Below are positions 24,739 through 32,930 of a DNA stretch of 64,000 nucleotides, one piece after another. The DNA comes from VXYL01 sp965208525 (GTDB taxonomy: Bacteria > Pseudomonadota > Gammaproteobacteria > Pseudomonadales > Azotimanducaceae), in assembly GCA_965208525.1 (NCBI GenBank), contig OZ242340.1, positions 3,224,001 to 3,288,000 on the forward strand, given 5' to 3'. A program made the position numbers and the translations under genes. The notes under the pieces were generated by a model. The model did not search any database and had not been told where the DNA came from. It worked only from the letters and a program-made list of their open reading frames with translations. Every line of letters begins with the position of its first letter. The stretch's first letter is position 1.

Positions 24739-25724
24739 CGGACGAAGCCCAGCGCTTGCATGGTCGCGCGGAGCTGTTCCTCCTGCTGTTCGAGAAAGCG
24801 CGTGTAGTCTTCGCCGTCATGGTCGAGACTGGCCCAGCCCCGCCGTGCAAGCACCTCCTGCCATTGAGGCGAGGCGCGCAGCGCCCGAAACCACTCGATC
24901 GCTCGGCTGCGATCTTCGGCCGGCATCCCTTCGTCGCCGAACATGCCACGCCAGTTGGCGAAGGAGAGGGGATAGCCGAGTTCGGTCAGGGTGGGCGTGT
25001 CGAGGCCAGGGATGCGCTCCGGTGAGGTCACCGCCAGTGGCCTCCCCTCGTCGGCTTCGATGAACGGCATGGTCTCGCCAAGGCCAGTGGATAGCATGGC
25101 CACTTCCCCCCCAAGCAACGCCAGCATCGCCTTGCCGCCGCCGTCATAGGGCAGGTAGCGCACCTCGCGCGGGTTGATGCCGCCGGCTTCGAGCGCCAGT
25201 GCAAGCACGATGTGGTCGAGGCTGCCGCGCACGGAGCCGCCGCCGACGACAATGGCGCCCGGGTCGTTGCGCAGGCGCGCGAGCGTGGCTTCCCAGCTTG
25301 TCGCTGGCGCGTCGGCGGCGACCACGAACACGCCATAGTCGGCGATCAACGCTGCCACCGGCGTGAGATCGCGAAAGCTGTACGGAAACAGGCCATGCAG
25401 GCTGCGGACGATGAGCGGTGCGGAGTTCACCAGCAGCGGAAAGTCGTGGCGGCCGGCATTCTCCATGAACCAGCCCATGGCACGCCCGCCACCGCCGCCG
25501 GAGAGGTTCTCGAAGGAGACGGATTCAACCAGGGCCAGGTCCTTCAGCACGCGCCCGGATTCCCGTGCAGTGCCGTCGAGGCCGCCGCCAGGGCCCGCCG
25601 GGATCACGACATGGATGGCTTCTGCCCAAACGGTAAGGGCACCCACCAAGGCGAGCCCAGCCAGAAAACGGGCCGCTCCGTGGCGGGGAAGCGGCCTCGT
25701 TCCCTGCCTTCCATGCGACGGCAT
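24735..25724 (-). CDS. tctC: Tripartite tricarboxylate transporter periplasmic receptor (TctC/Bug family)
   Basis: A 329-residue secreted binding protein. The signal peptide covers about residues 1-35, with the hydrophobic core FLAGLALVGALTVWAEA. The mature N-terminus has IHVVIPAGPGGGLDGTARE, the Bug-family ligand loop. Later elements include GGGSVRGSLDHIVLALAL and a C-terminal LRASPQWQEVLARRGW. Ligands in this family are usually carboxylates. The ATG at 25724 starts 5 bases after the SMP-30-family stop; an upstream in-frame start would overlap that gene. Confidence 0.88.
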   Translation of the reverse strand: MPSHGRQGTRPLPRHGAARFLAGLALVGALTVWAEAIHVVIPAGPGGGLDGTARESGRVLKDLALVESVSFENLSGGGGGRAMGWFMENAGRHDFPLLVNSAPLIVRSLHGLFPYSFRDLTPVAALIADYGVFVVAADAPATSWEATLARLRNDPGAIVVGGGSVRGSLDHIVLALALEAGGINPREVRYLPYDGGGKAMLALLGGEVAMLSTGLGETMPFIEADEGRPLAVTSPERIPGLDTPTLTELGYPLSFANWRGMFGDEGMPAEDRSRAIEWFRALRASPQWQEVLARRGWASLDHDGEDYTRFLEQQEEQLRATMQALGFVR

Positions 25725-25729
25725 CGTGG

Positions 25730-26656
25730 TCAGACGTTCAAGTGGTTGAGGGGCGCACCAGGCGTGTCCCACGCCATCGACACCAGTTGGCCCGTGGAAG
25801 AAAGGGTTATGTATGCAGTGCTTAGGTCCTCGCCGCCGAAGCAGACGTTGGTCGTAAGGCGGTCGGGCATGGGGACGAACTTCGGCTCGCGCTCGTCGGG
25901 ATAGACCGTGGTGACGCCGCCGTCGATGATGGTGGCGATGCAGACGCCTCCATCCGCCGCCACGGCCAGCGAATCGAACAGGAAGTAGCCTTGGCGGCCG
26001 CGCAAAAGCCGGCCACCGTCGGGCCGGTCGGCACGTTCACCGGCGAGTTTGCCGGGGCTGGCGAGAGGCCATGCCCACAGCCTGCCCGTTGGCGTTTCCG
26101 CAACAAAGAGCTCGTCGCCGCTGGGGGATAGGCCCACGCCGTTCGGCGCTTCGAGCGGGAAGATCGCTTCCTCGATGTAGGAGCCATCCGCCTTGGCATA
26201 GAAAACACCGGTGCGGTCGCGGTCTCTCGGCCGGTTCTTGCCGTGGTCGGTGAACCAGAAGCCACCGTGGGCGTCGAACACGAGGTCGTTGGGGCCGCAG
26301 AGGCGCACGCCGTCGGCGGCTTCATAGACGGTCTCCACTTCCCCTGTGGCAAGGTTGACGCGCTCGATTCGCCCGCCGGTGTAATCCGCCGCCTGGTCGC
26401 CGGGATAGATGCGACCGCGCCGTTCCACCCAGTCGAAACCGCCGTTGTTGCAGATGTAGCAGTGCCCGTCCGGGCCGATGGCGGCACCGTTGGGGCCACC
26501 GCCTGTTTCTGCGACTACCTCGACCCTGCCATCCGGTTCCACCCGGGAAAGGGTGCCCCGAGCGATCTCGACGACGAGCACGGAACCGTCGGGCATGGCG
26601 ATTGGGCCTTCCGGAAACTTGAGGCCTGTGGCGACGACATTCAGTTCCTGATTCAC
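25730..26656 (-). CDS. SMP-30/gluconolactonase/LRE-family lactonase
   Basis: A 308-residue six-bladed beta-propeller. Family segments are GLKFPEGPIAMPDGSVLVVE at the start (metal ligand Glu), GGGPNGAAIGPDGHCYICNN, CGPNDLVFDAHGGFWFTDHG (Asn/Asp ligands) and ANVGLSPSGDELF-like APNGVGLSPSGDELFVAET. Members hydrolyse sugar lactones with a divalent cation. As first gene of an operon with a TctCBA importer it could act on the imported compound or its lactone, suggesting a sugar-acid substrate; this is inference. The GTG at 26656 has AAGGAAAG upstream. Confidence 0.85.
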   Translation of the reverse strand: MNQELNVVATGLKFPEGPIAMPDGSVLVVEIARGTLSRVEPDGRVEVVAETGGGPNGAAIGPDGHCYICNNGGFDWVERRGRIYPGDQAADYTGGRIERVNLATGEVETVYEAADGVRLCGPNDLVFDAHGGFWFTDHGKNRPRDRDRTGVFYAKADGSYIEEAIFPLEAPNGVGLSPSGDELFVAETPTGRLWAWPLASPGKLAGERADRPDGGRLLRGRQGYFLFDSLAVAADGGVCIATIIDGGVTTVYPDEREPKFVPMPDRLTTNVCFGGEDLSTAYITLSSTGQLVSMAWDTPGAPLNHLNV

Positions 26657-26762
26657 TTTCCTTCCTTGCTTGTCGAGCTTCGCGGACTGTTACGCTTTGC
26701 GCCTTGGCGCCGCTTGGTTCGGTATTGAGGGCGCGTCAGTGTAATGCAACGAAGGAGCTCTC

Positions 26763-27092
26763 ATGGCCTGCACCGAACAGCCACCACGACTCTCCAGGGC
26801 CATTGCCGTGGCTTTACTGGCACTCATTGGCGGCTGCAACACCTATCTCGACGATGCCGAGAACCGCACGCCGGGCGAGCTGACGGATGATGTGGCCATC
26901 CACAGCATCCTCAAGACCCGACTCCTGCGCGATCCAGATGTAGGCGGGATCCGCGTCAACGTGGAGGTGGAGAAGGGCGTGGTGCGCCTTTACGGATATG
27001 TCCGCTCGGAAGCGGAACGGGACCGAGCCCAAACCCTGGCGCAGATTCGCGGCGTCCAGCGGGTGGAGAATCGCCTTCAGGTAAAGCCTTGA
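26763..27092 (+). CDS. BON-domain lipoprotein
   Basis: A 109-residue protein. The signal peptide ends in a lipobox LIGGC with the lipidated Cys at 25. One BON domain follows (about 42-108), with DDVAIHSILKTRLLRDPDV, VNVEVEKGVVRLYGYV and the ending RVENRLQVKP. BON domains bind lipids, and OsmY-like and lipoprotein members support outer-membrane integrity. Most such proteins have two BON domains; this one has one. The start lies after a GAAGGAG site. Alone on the + strand, converging on hemF. Confidence 0.85.
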   Translation: MACTEQPPRLSRAIAVALLALIGGCNTYLDDAENRTPGELTDDVAIHSILKTRLLRDPDVGGIRVNVEVEKGVVRLYGYVRSEAERDRAQTLAQIRGVQRVENRLQVKP

Positions 27093-27223
27093 GAAAGTGG
27101 TTTTGCTTTTGCCTTTAAAGGTTTGTTTTACAAGTGGATATTTGTACTAGGATTTGCTCGCGTCGCCCAACGACTGTCTAGGATCCGCCCGGCTGCGGGG
27201 CGCTCCATCCACGGTCTCGCATC

Positions 27224-28156
27224 CTAGTCGGGCCGCTCGCCGCCCAGCCAATCCCGCGCTCGCAGGAACCCCTTGAGCGTCGCCTCCGGCGAACCCTGTT
27301 CCGGTTGGTGGCCGTGCACCCAAGCCGCTCGAGGCGGCAGCGATGCCAGCACAGATTCCACCCGGCGGCCGGACTGCAGCCCATAGCGTGTGCCTCGATC
27401 CAGTGCCAGGTTGAACTCCGCATAGCGCCCTCGCCGGATGGCGAGCCAACGTTCCTCCCGCTCGCCCCAAGGCGTGTCGAGCCGACGCCGCAAGATCGGC
27501 AGATAGGCATCGGGAAAGGCGTTGCCGACGGCCTTGGCGAGCTCAAGGCTGGCCTCGAATCCGCCTGCGCGCCAATCGTCGAAGAAAAGGCCGCCAACGC
27601 CGCGCGTTTCGTCACGATGCGGCAGGTAGAAATACCTGTCGCACGCCTGCTTCATGGCTGCGTAGTGTTCGCCGGCGGCTTTCTGCGCCACTTCGTGCCA
27701 ATGGCGCACGTCGTCAAGGAACGGGTAGCAGGGCGTCAAATCGAACCCGCCGCCAAAGTGCCAGTGCGGCTCCTCCGTGGAAGCATCGCCAGTGTCCACA
27801 AGGAAAAAACGCAGATTCATGTGCGCTGTGGGCGCGTACGGGTTGCACGGATGCACGATGACCGAAACCGCGGTCGCCAGGAACGGCCTTCCGGCCAGAT
27901 GCGGATTGCGATCCGTGGCGGCCGGGGGCAGGGCGGCGCCAACGCTGTGGGTGAACTGCACGGCCGCCTTCTCGAGGCGGTGACCGCCTTGGAGAACGCG
28001 CGGTCGGGATACACCCCCGCCCGGCAAGCTGAGCTCTTCGCCGACGAACTTCGCGCCGTCGTCAATGGCCTCGAAATCGCGCACAAGCCCGGTCTGCATG
28101 CCTTCGAAGAAGGCGCGCACCGGTGCGATGTCCGGTGGGGCAGGGCGCAAGCTCAC
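27224..28156 (-). CDS. hemF: Oxygen-dependent coproporphyrinogen III oxidase
   Basis: A 310-residue cytosolic enzyme. Strong signatures are GGGVSRPRVLQGG, THSVGAALPPAA, NPYAPTAHMNLRFF, EEPHWHFGGGFDLTPCYPF (central motif) and HRDETRGVGGLFFDDW. It converts coproporphyrinogen III to protoporphyrinogen IX in haem synthesis using O2, implying an aerobic lifestyle. The GTG at 28156 overlaps the CoA-transferase stop by 4 bases, so the two are probably co-transcribed although functionally unrelated. Length is normal for the family. Confidence 0.95.
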   Translation of the reverse strand: MSLRPAPPDIAPVRAFFEGMQTGLVRDFEAIDDGAKFVGEELSLPGGGVSRPRVLQGGHRLEKAAVQFTHSVGAALPPAATDRNPHLAGRPFLATAVSVIVHPCNPYAPTAHMNLRFFLVDTGDASTEEPHWHFGGGFDLTPCYPFLDDVRHWHEVAQKAAGEHYAAMKQACDRYFYLPHRDETRGVGGLFFDDWRAGGFEASLELAKAVGNAFPDAYLPILRRRLDTPWGEREERWLAIRRGRYAEFNLALDRGTRYGLQSGRRVESVLASLPPRAAWVHGHQPEQGSPEATLKGFLRARDWLGGERPD

Positions 28157-29334
28157 ACCACCCGCGCCGCCCGCAGTTCGTCGATGCGGGCGTCGTCATA
28201 GCCAAGCTCGGCGAGGATTTCGCGGGTGTGTTCGCCAAGGGTTGGTGCCCGCAGGCGGATTGGCGTCGCCGCCTTGCCGAAATCCACGGGCATCCTGCCG
28301 ACCGGTGCCGGCTTCGGCAGCCCTGGGTAGTCCGTGGGCACGAGAAAGCCGCGATCGACAATTTGCTCGTTGGCAAGCGCGGCAGCAGGGGAGAGCACTT
28401 CGCCGCAGGGAATGCGCGCCTGTTCAAGTTCTGCCACGACCTTCGCAGTGGTTCGCGTTGCACACCACTCGCTCATGCGGGCGCTGATGTCGGCGGCATT
28501 GTCGCCACGGGTCTCGTCCGTGGCATAGCGCGGATCGGTGAGCCAATGCTCGTCGCCCATGAGCCGCGCCCAGCGCTCGAACAGAGGATTGCCGACGATC
28601 TGCACAAGAATCCAGCCATCGGTGGTTTCGAAAGCATCGGACGGTGCCGAGGTTTGGCCACGATTGCCGCTGGCGACCCGACCCTTGCCGAGCAGTGCTT
28701 CCTCGATCAGCGTGCCGTTGGCGATGGTGAGGGCCGAGGCGAGCAGGCAACCTTCCACCTGCTGGCCTTCGCCGGTATTGGCACGGTGGATTAGGGCGGC
28801 AAGGGTAGCGAAGGCGTTGAGCGTGCCGGTGGTGTAGTCCACATAGGGGAAATAGTTCTTCATCGGCTCATCGGCGTGGCCGGTGAGATGCATGTTGCCC
28901 GACATGGCTTGCGCCACGCCGTCGAACCCGACGCGGGTTCCATACGGCCCGCCGGAGCCAAATGCGGTGCTGGTGGTTAGGATGATGTCCGGCTTGATCT
29001 CGGTGAGGGAAGCGTAGTCGAGCCCCATGGAGGCGAGCGTGTCCGGCGGCAGGTTGGCGATCACGACATCGGCGGTCGCCACCAGCCTCTTTAGGACCTC
29101 GGCACCGTCGGGCTTGCGCGGATTGAGGGTGAAGCCACGCTTGTTGCGGTTCAGCGCAAGGAAACCGGCACCCTGTTCGTCTTCGGTGACGGGGGAGGTG
29201 TAGCGATCCTCGCTGCCGGCAACCTTCTCGATGCGAATGACGTCCGCGCCCAAGTCGCCAAGCAAGGCACCGCAGAACGGCCCGGCGATGTACCGCCCGA
29301 AATCCAGCACCCGCGTCCCCGCCAGAATGGACAT
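28153..29334 (-). CDS. Family III CoA transferase (CaiB/BaiF-type)
   Basis: A 393-residue enzyme. The N-terminus ILAGTRVLDFGRYIAGPFCG and LLGDLGADVIRIEKVAGSED are typical. The catalytic Asp in this family lies in a GxD-type loop near residue 170 (compare MSGNMHLTGHADEPMKNYFPYVDYTTG). It moves CoA between carboxylic acids, as with carnitine, bile acids or branched acids. It is divergent from an acyl-CoA dehydrogenase gene, consistent with an acyl-CoA pathway. The native substrate cannot be fixed. Confidence 0.88.
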   Translation of the reverse strand: MSILAGTRVLDFGRYIAGPFCGALLGDLGADVIRIEKVAGSEDRYTSPVTEDEQGAGFLALNRNKRGFTLNPRKPDGAEVLKRLVATADVVIANLPPDTLASMGLDYASLTEIKPDIILTTSTAFGSGGPYGTRVGFDGVAQAMSGNMHLTGHADEPMKNYFPYVDYTTGTLNAFATLAALIHRANTGEGQQVEGCLLASALTIANGTLIEEALLGKGRVASGNRGQTSAPSDAFETTDGWILVQIVGNPLFERWARLMGDEHWLTDPRYATDETRGDNAADISARMSEWCATRTTAKVVAELEQARIPCGEVLSPAAALANEQIVDRGFLVPTDYPGLPKPAPVGRMPVDFGKAATPIRLRAPTLGEHTREILAELGYDDARIDELRAARVV

Positions 29335-29500
29335 GCCCCAACCTCCTCAGGGAAAGCGGCGCATTATGCCCCCCTTGGGGCGATGGCACCCTGCCCATGC
29401 AGGCGCCGCAAATGACCGGCTCAAAGGAGAAGGCCGCACCTTGCGGCACGCGGAAGGGCAAGATGCCTTCGCTCCCAAGGCCCTCCTTTACAATCACGGC
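29335..29500. other. Divergent intergenic region carrying repeat R2
   Basis: 166 bases between the leftward CoA transferase and the rightward acyl-CoA dehydrogenase. The right third is an R2 repeat copy (29449-29488), which ends a dozen bases before the dehydrogenase ATG. An open frame from 29231 crosses the whole region but has no family sequence before 29501. Confidence 0.5.
29449..29488. repeat. Dispersed palindromic repeat R2, copy 2
   Basis: GAAGGGC-AAGAT-GCCTTC followed by GCTCCCAAGGCCCTCC. It shares the five-base A(A/G)GAT loop with the other R2 copies. It lies in the leader of the acyl-CoA dehydrogenase gene, and no ordinary ribosome-binding site is evident between it and the ATG. 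Confidence 0.7.
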
Positions 29501-31096
29501 ATGGACGATGCACGAAGGGCGGTGGAGCGTGCCGCCGAACTGGTGGGGCAGGGGGCACAACACCTCACGGGTGTCGACCCGGACTCCGCCCAGATGGAGA
29601 TCTTCGATCTCGCCTTGTCCCATGCGGAACTGATCGGGGCTCAGGAGTTCCTGCGCTATGCCGGACTGGATGCGCCGCCCGCCGAGGCAGCATTCGCGCG
29701 TGGCCTGGCGGAGCTTTTCTGCGCCGATGCCGTGAACAGCTTGCACCAGCGGCTGCGGGCGCGCCCGGCCGCGTTTGGCTTTGCGTCCGCCGACCTGGGC
29801 GATGCACATCTCGCCTTCACCGCTAGGGCGCTCGATCCCACGGTGCTGGCGCAAATCGGCGAGGCGGTGCGAGAGCGTCAGGGACGGATGCCTACCGATG
29901 GCCTAGACAACGAGAAGGCCATCATGCGCGACACCTTCCGCCAGTTTGCTGACGAGCAGGTAGCACCGCTGGCGGAGTCGATCCACCGTCAAAACCTGAC
30001 GATTCCTTCCAGCATAATCAATGGTTTGCGTGAACTGGGCTGCTTCGGCCTTTCTGTGCCGGAGCGCTACGGCGGCTTGAAGCCTGACGACCACGAAGAC
30101 AGCCTCGGCATGGTGGTGGTCACCGAAGAGCTGTCGCGCGGGTCGCTCGGTGCCGCTGGCAGCCTGATCACGCGCCCGGAGATCATGGCCCGGGCGTTGC
30201 TCGAGGGCGGCACCGAGGCACAGCGGTCGCGTTGGCTGCCTGGGCTGGCCGTTGGCCACCCGCTCTGCGCGATTTCGGTCACGGAACCCGGCACGGGGTC
30301 GGATGTCGCCTCGGTAACGCTTCGTGCCACTCGGGCCGAGGAGGGCTGGCGTCTGAACGGCAGCAAGACGTGGTGTACGTTCGCCGGCATGGCCGGCGCG
30401 ATCCTCGTGCTGGCGCGCACCGATCCCGACGTTCAACCACGGCATCGGGGCCTGTCGCTGTTCGTGGTCGAGAAGCCGGGCACTGCCGGCCACGATTTCA
30501 GCGTCGAGAGTGGCGGCGGCCGCATGACCGGCCGTGCCATCCCCACCATCGGCTATCGCGGCATGCACTCGTTCGAGATGGCATACGACGACTTCCTCGT
30601 GCCCGACGACGCTCTGGTAGGCGAAGAGGGCGGCCGGGGCAGGGGCTTTTATTACACCATGCGCGGCTTCTCCGGTGGCCGCCTGCAAACCGCCGCACGC
30701 GCCACCGGCCTCATGCGCGCCGCCTTCGAGAAGGCACTGACGTATGCCGAGGATCGCGAGGTGTTCGACCGACCCGTCGCTTCCTATCCGCTCACCCTGC
30801 AAAAGCTCGCCCGCATGGCCGCGAACATCGTCGCCTGCCAGCAGTTCACCTACGCCGCCGCCCGCGCCATGGACGCCGGCGACGGCCAACTCGAAGCGAG
30901 CCTGGTCAAGCTGCTCTCCTGCCGCGCCGCGGAATGGCTAACCCGCGAAGCCCTGCAAATCCACGGCGGCATGGGCTACGCCGAGGAATCCGACGTAAGC
31001 CGCTACTTTGCAGATGCCAGAGTGCTCTCGATCTTCGAGGGAGCAGAGGAGACGCTGGCGCTGAAGGTGGTGGGCAGGGCGCTGCTTGGCGGGTAA
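29501..31096 (+). CDS. Acyl-CoA dehydrogenase
   Basis: A 531-residue flavoprotein. An N-terminal helical extension (about 1-140) precedes the usual core. The core shows RQFADEQVAPLAE, LRELGCFGLSVPERYGG, CAISVTEPGTGSDVASV (FAD/substrate loop), LNGSKTWCTFAGMA, and the C-terminal RALQIHGGMGYAEES-like segment ALQIHGGMGYAEESDVSRYFADARVLSIFEG. The Glu in SIFEGAEE occupies the place of the catalytic base in many members. Electrons pass to ETF, whose genes (and ETF-QO) are at 42.5-46.3 kb. The ATG at 29501 avoids an upstream extension that reads through a repeat. Confidence 0.88.
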   Translation: MDDARRAVERAAELVGQGAQHLTGVDPDSAQMEIFDLALSHAELIGAQEFLRYAGLDAPPAEAAFARGLAELFCADAVNSLHQRLRARPAAFGFASADLGDAHLAFTARALDPTVLAQIGEAVRERQGRMPTDGLDNEKAIMRDTFRQFADEQVAPLAESIHRQNLTIPSSIINGLRELGCFGLSVPERYGGLKPDDHEDSLGMVVVTEELSRGSLGAAGSLITRPEIMARALLEGGTEAQRSRWLPGLAVGHPLCAISVTEPGTGSDVASVTLRATRAEEGWRLNGSKTWCTFAGMAGAILVLARTDPDVQPRHRGLSLFVVEKPGTAGHDFSVESGGGRMTGRAIPTIGYRGMHSFEMAYDDFLVPDDALVGEEGGRGRGFYYTMRGFSGGRLQTAARATGLMRAAFEKALTYAEDREVFDRPVASYPLTLQKLARMAANIVACQQFTYAAARAMDAGDGQLEASLVKLLSCRAAEWLTREALQIHGGMGYAEESDVSRYFADARVLSIFEGAEETLALKVVGRALLGG

Positions 31097-31166
31097 GTTC
31101 TGAGGAAAGGGCTCCTCCGTCGGAGCCAATCCCGCCCTGCTGGGTTGGAACGCTGTCGCGCCACTT

Positions 31167-32132
31167 CTACGGCGCAAGCTCCTCGGCTCGGCGTAGCGTC
31201 CTGCGGCCCGGGTTGTCGAAGTACTCGCAGTCCACGAGTAAGTCTCCGTCGTTTCCACCTGCCTCGGCGATCTCTATATGGTGGCGCACGACCGGCTGGT
31301 AGGACGGGTATGTCCGCGCCGGAAATTCGAGCAGTTGCGCTCGTTTGAGGTCGTAATGTGACGTGGTCTCCACGAAGCGCAACACGAACGCTGATCGTTG
31401 GGGCAGGGGCCCATCCCCAAACGGCATGCTGCGGTGCGGAACCATCTTGTTGAAGAGCAGCGCATCACCGGGCTGGAAGTCCAACTCGATCTGGTGGTGT
31501 TCCAAAATCCCACTGAGGCTTGGGGTCTTGAACGTCGTCACACGCAACGTGAAGTACTCTTCGGTCGTCGTCGCAATCCCTGCCCGTTCCTTGCCCTCCA
31601 GCATCGAGACGATTCCTGGCTCCACATATTCGTAGACGAAGCGCCCCGACAGGATGTGCTCCGGCACGTAGACCAGTCCGCCACGCTGTCCCTTGGGATC
31701 GATCGGTGTCAGAGGACACCACAGCGTGCAGGCAAACTCGTCGGTGGGCTGATAGCCGAAGGTCTGCGTGCCGACATGCCAGTCGACGCCGGTATGTACC
31801 CCTCGATCAAGCACGAATCCTTGCTCGAATGTTAGGAAGAGGTCACGACCCACCAGTTCCGTCAACGCGTGTTGGAAGTAGGGACGTTCCAGGAGGGAGT
31901 ACACATCGTCCCGTTCGTAGACGAACTCGTACTTCATCCGAGCGGAGGCGGGTCGTTTCGCGAAACGGTCGGGCATGGCGCCGGCTGCCATTTCGGCGTC
32001 AAGGCGTTCGAGCAGTGCACTGACCGCTTCCGGGTTCAGGATGCCATCGAGCTTCACGACGCCATCGCGCAGAAATGTCGCTTTTTGCTTGGCGGTCAGC
32101 GTGAAGTCGTGGTCGAAGCGATGTGAGGTCAT
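31167..32132 (-). CDS. PhyH-family Fe(II)/2-oxoglutarate enzyme with altered HxD motif
   Basis: A 321-residue protein of the phytanoyl-CoA dioxygenase superfamily. LRDGVVKLDGILNPEAVSAL begins the fold. The region GVDWHVGTQTFG (115-126) is where the HxD/E iron motif is expected, followed by LWCPLTPID (138-146). PGDALLFNKMVPHRSMPF supplies the distal His (H233), and R246 is a candidate 2-oxoglutarate-binding Arg. The Asp of the HxD triad is Gly here (H119-V-G121). That substitution is known from non-haem iron halogenases, but it may also mean a different chemistry. The second in-frame ATG, at 32132, is used; the longer reading is Cys/Gly-rich and runs into the AT-rich upstream region. Confidence 0.75.
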   Translation of the reverse strand: MTSHRFDHDFTLTAKQKATFLRDGVVKLDGILNPEAVSALLERLDAEMAAGAMPDRFAKRPASARMKYEFVYERDDVYSLLERPYFQHALTELVGRDLFLTFEQGFVLDRGVHTGVDWHVGTQTFGYQPTDEFACTLWCPLTPIDPKGQRGGLVYVPEHILSGRFVYEYVEPGIVSMLEGKERAGIATTTEEYFTLRVTTFKTPSLSGILEHHQIELDFQPGDALLFNKMVPHRSMPFGDGPLPQRSAFVLRFVETTSHYDLKRAQLLEFPARTYPSYQPVVRHHIEIAEAGGNDGDLLVDCEYFDNPGRRTLRRAEELAP

Positions 32133-32423
32133 TCCCCTCCACGCGCCGTGTGCGGCGAGAATCCTGATGCCGCCTGCATGTGTACACGTCTTGAACGCGC
32201 AACCGCCCCCAAAACTGGGGAACTCGGCCTTGGACGGCCGGGCCGCGGTCCCACACACATGTGCGCATAATAAATATTATGTTAAATTATCTCTGGGGCG
32301 GCCCCTTTGCGGATAGGCGTGTCCCGCCCCGCGCCGAATTCATCGGTGGTTCAACACGCGCGGGGACAAGCCCCGCCTACGCGCCACTTTCAAGCCCTGG
32401 CGGGGGCGTCGGTAGTTGGGTTC
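32133..32423. other. Intergenic region with AT-rich island and palindromes
   Basis: About 290 bases between the PhyH-family start and the end of gspM, both leftward. It contains the palindromes GTGTACAC (32180-32187) and CACATGTG (32256-32263). An AT-rich stretch at 32264-32292 includes CATAATAAATATTATG (32266-32281), unlike the GC-rich surroundings, and is likely the promoter area of the PhyH-family gene. Repeat R5 lies at 32360-32380. No gene was recognised. Confidence 0.5.
32360..32380. repeat. Dispersed repeat R5, copy 1
   Basis: GCGGGG-ACAA-GCCCCGC followed by CTACG. A related element lies on the other strand at 57526-57548. Elements containing GGACAAGCCCCGCC occur in many bacterial intergenic regions. 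Confidence 0.6.
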
Positions 32424-32930
32424 CTAGCGGAGCGTCAAGCGGGCGTTTACTTGGCCGGGCTTGTCGGCGTCGATGCTGACGTTGACGACGCGGATGCCGT
32501 GCTGGGTTTCGAGGGCCTCCATCCAGGCGATGACGGAGGCAAAGGGGCGGGCTTCGACGTGGACGATGAATCCGTCGCCGTCTGGCTGGATGCGGCGCAA
32601 AGGCAGGCCGAACTCGCCCGCGGAGCGATTGATCGTGGAAAGCTGGGCTTGGGGAGCGCCGTCGCCGGCGTCTCGGCGGGCTTCGGCCAATGCGCGGTTG
32701 GCTGTCATCCAGCCAAGGGATGCGCCCTCTCGTTGCAGGCGGCCGATCGCACCCGCGCGATAGTCGAGTGTCGGTTGAATGGCCGCGAGCCAAAGCACGG
32801 CTGCACCGATCAAGACGCTACCAGCCTTGAGCAGCACCCGTTCGCGACGGTCGAGGGCCTCGTAGCGACGGCGCAGGGGCGATGCGTTCCACGCCTGCAC
32901 GACTTGGGCGATGCCCGGCAACGACGCCAT
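32424..32930 (-). CDS. gspM: Type II secretion system protein M
   Basis: A 168-residue bitopic inner-membrane protein. RYEALDRRERVLLKAGSVL is followed by a membrane helix (about 35-53). A periplasmic ferredoxin-like domain follows, with STINRSAGEFGLPLRRIQPDGDG and FASVIAWMEALETQHGIRVVNVSI, which match GspM. It pairs with GspL in the inner-membrane platform. The ATG at 32930 shares one base with the gspL stop (TGATG); the longer upstream reading is out-of-frame gspL. It is the last gene of the operon seen here; no gspN or gspO follows. Confidence 0.88.
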   Translation of the reverse strand: MASLPGIAQVVQAWNASPLRRRYEALDRRERVLLKAGSVLIGAAVLWLAAIQPTLDYRAGAIGRLQREGASLGWMTANRALAEARRDAGDGAPQAQLSTINRSAGEFGLPLRRIQPDGDGFIVHVEARPFASVIAWMEALETQHGIRVVNVSIDADKPGQVNARLTLR

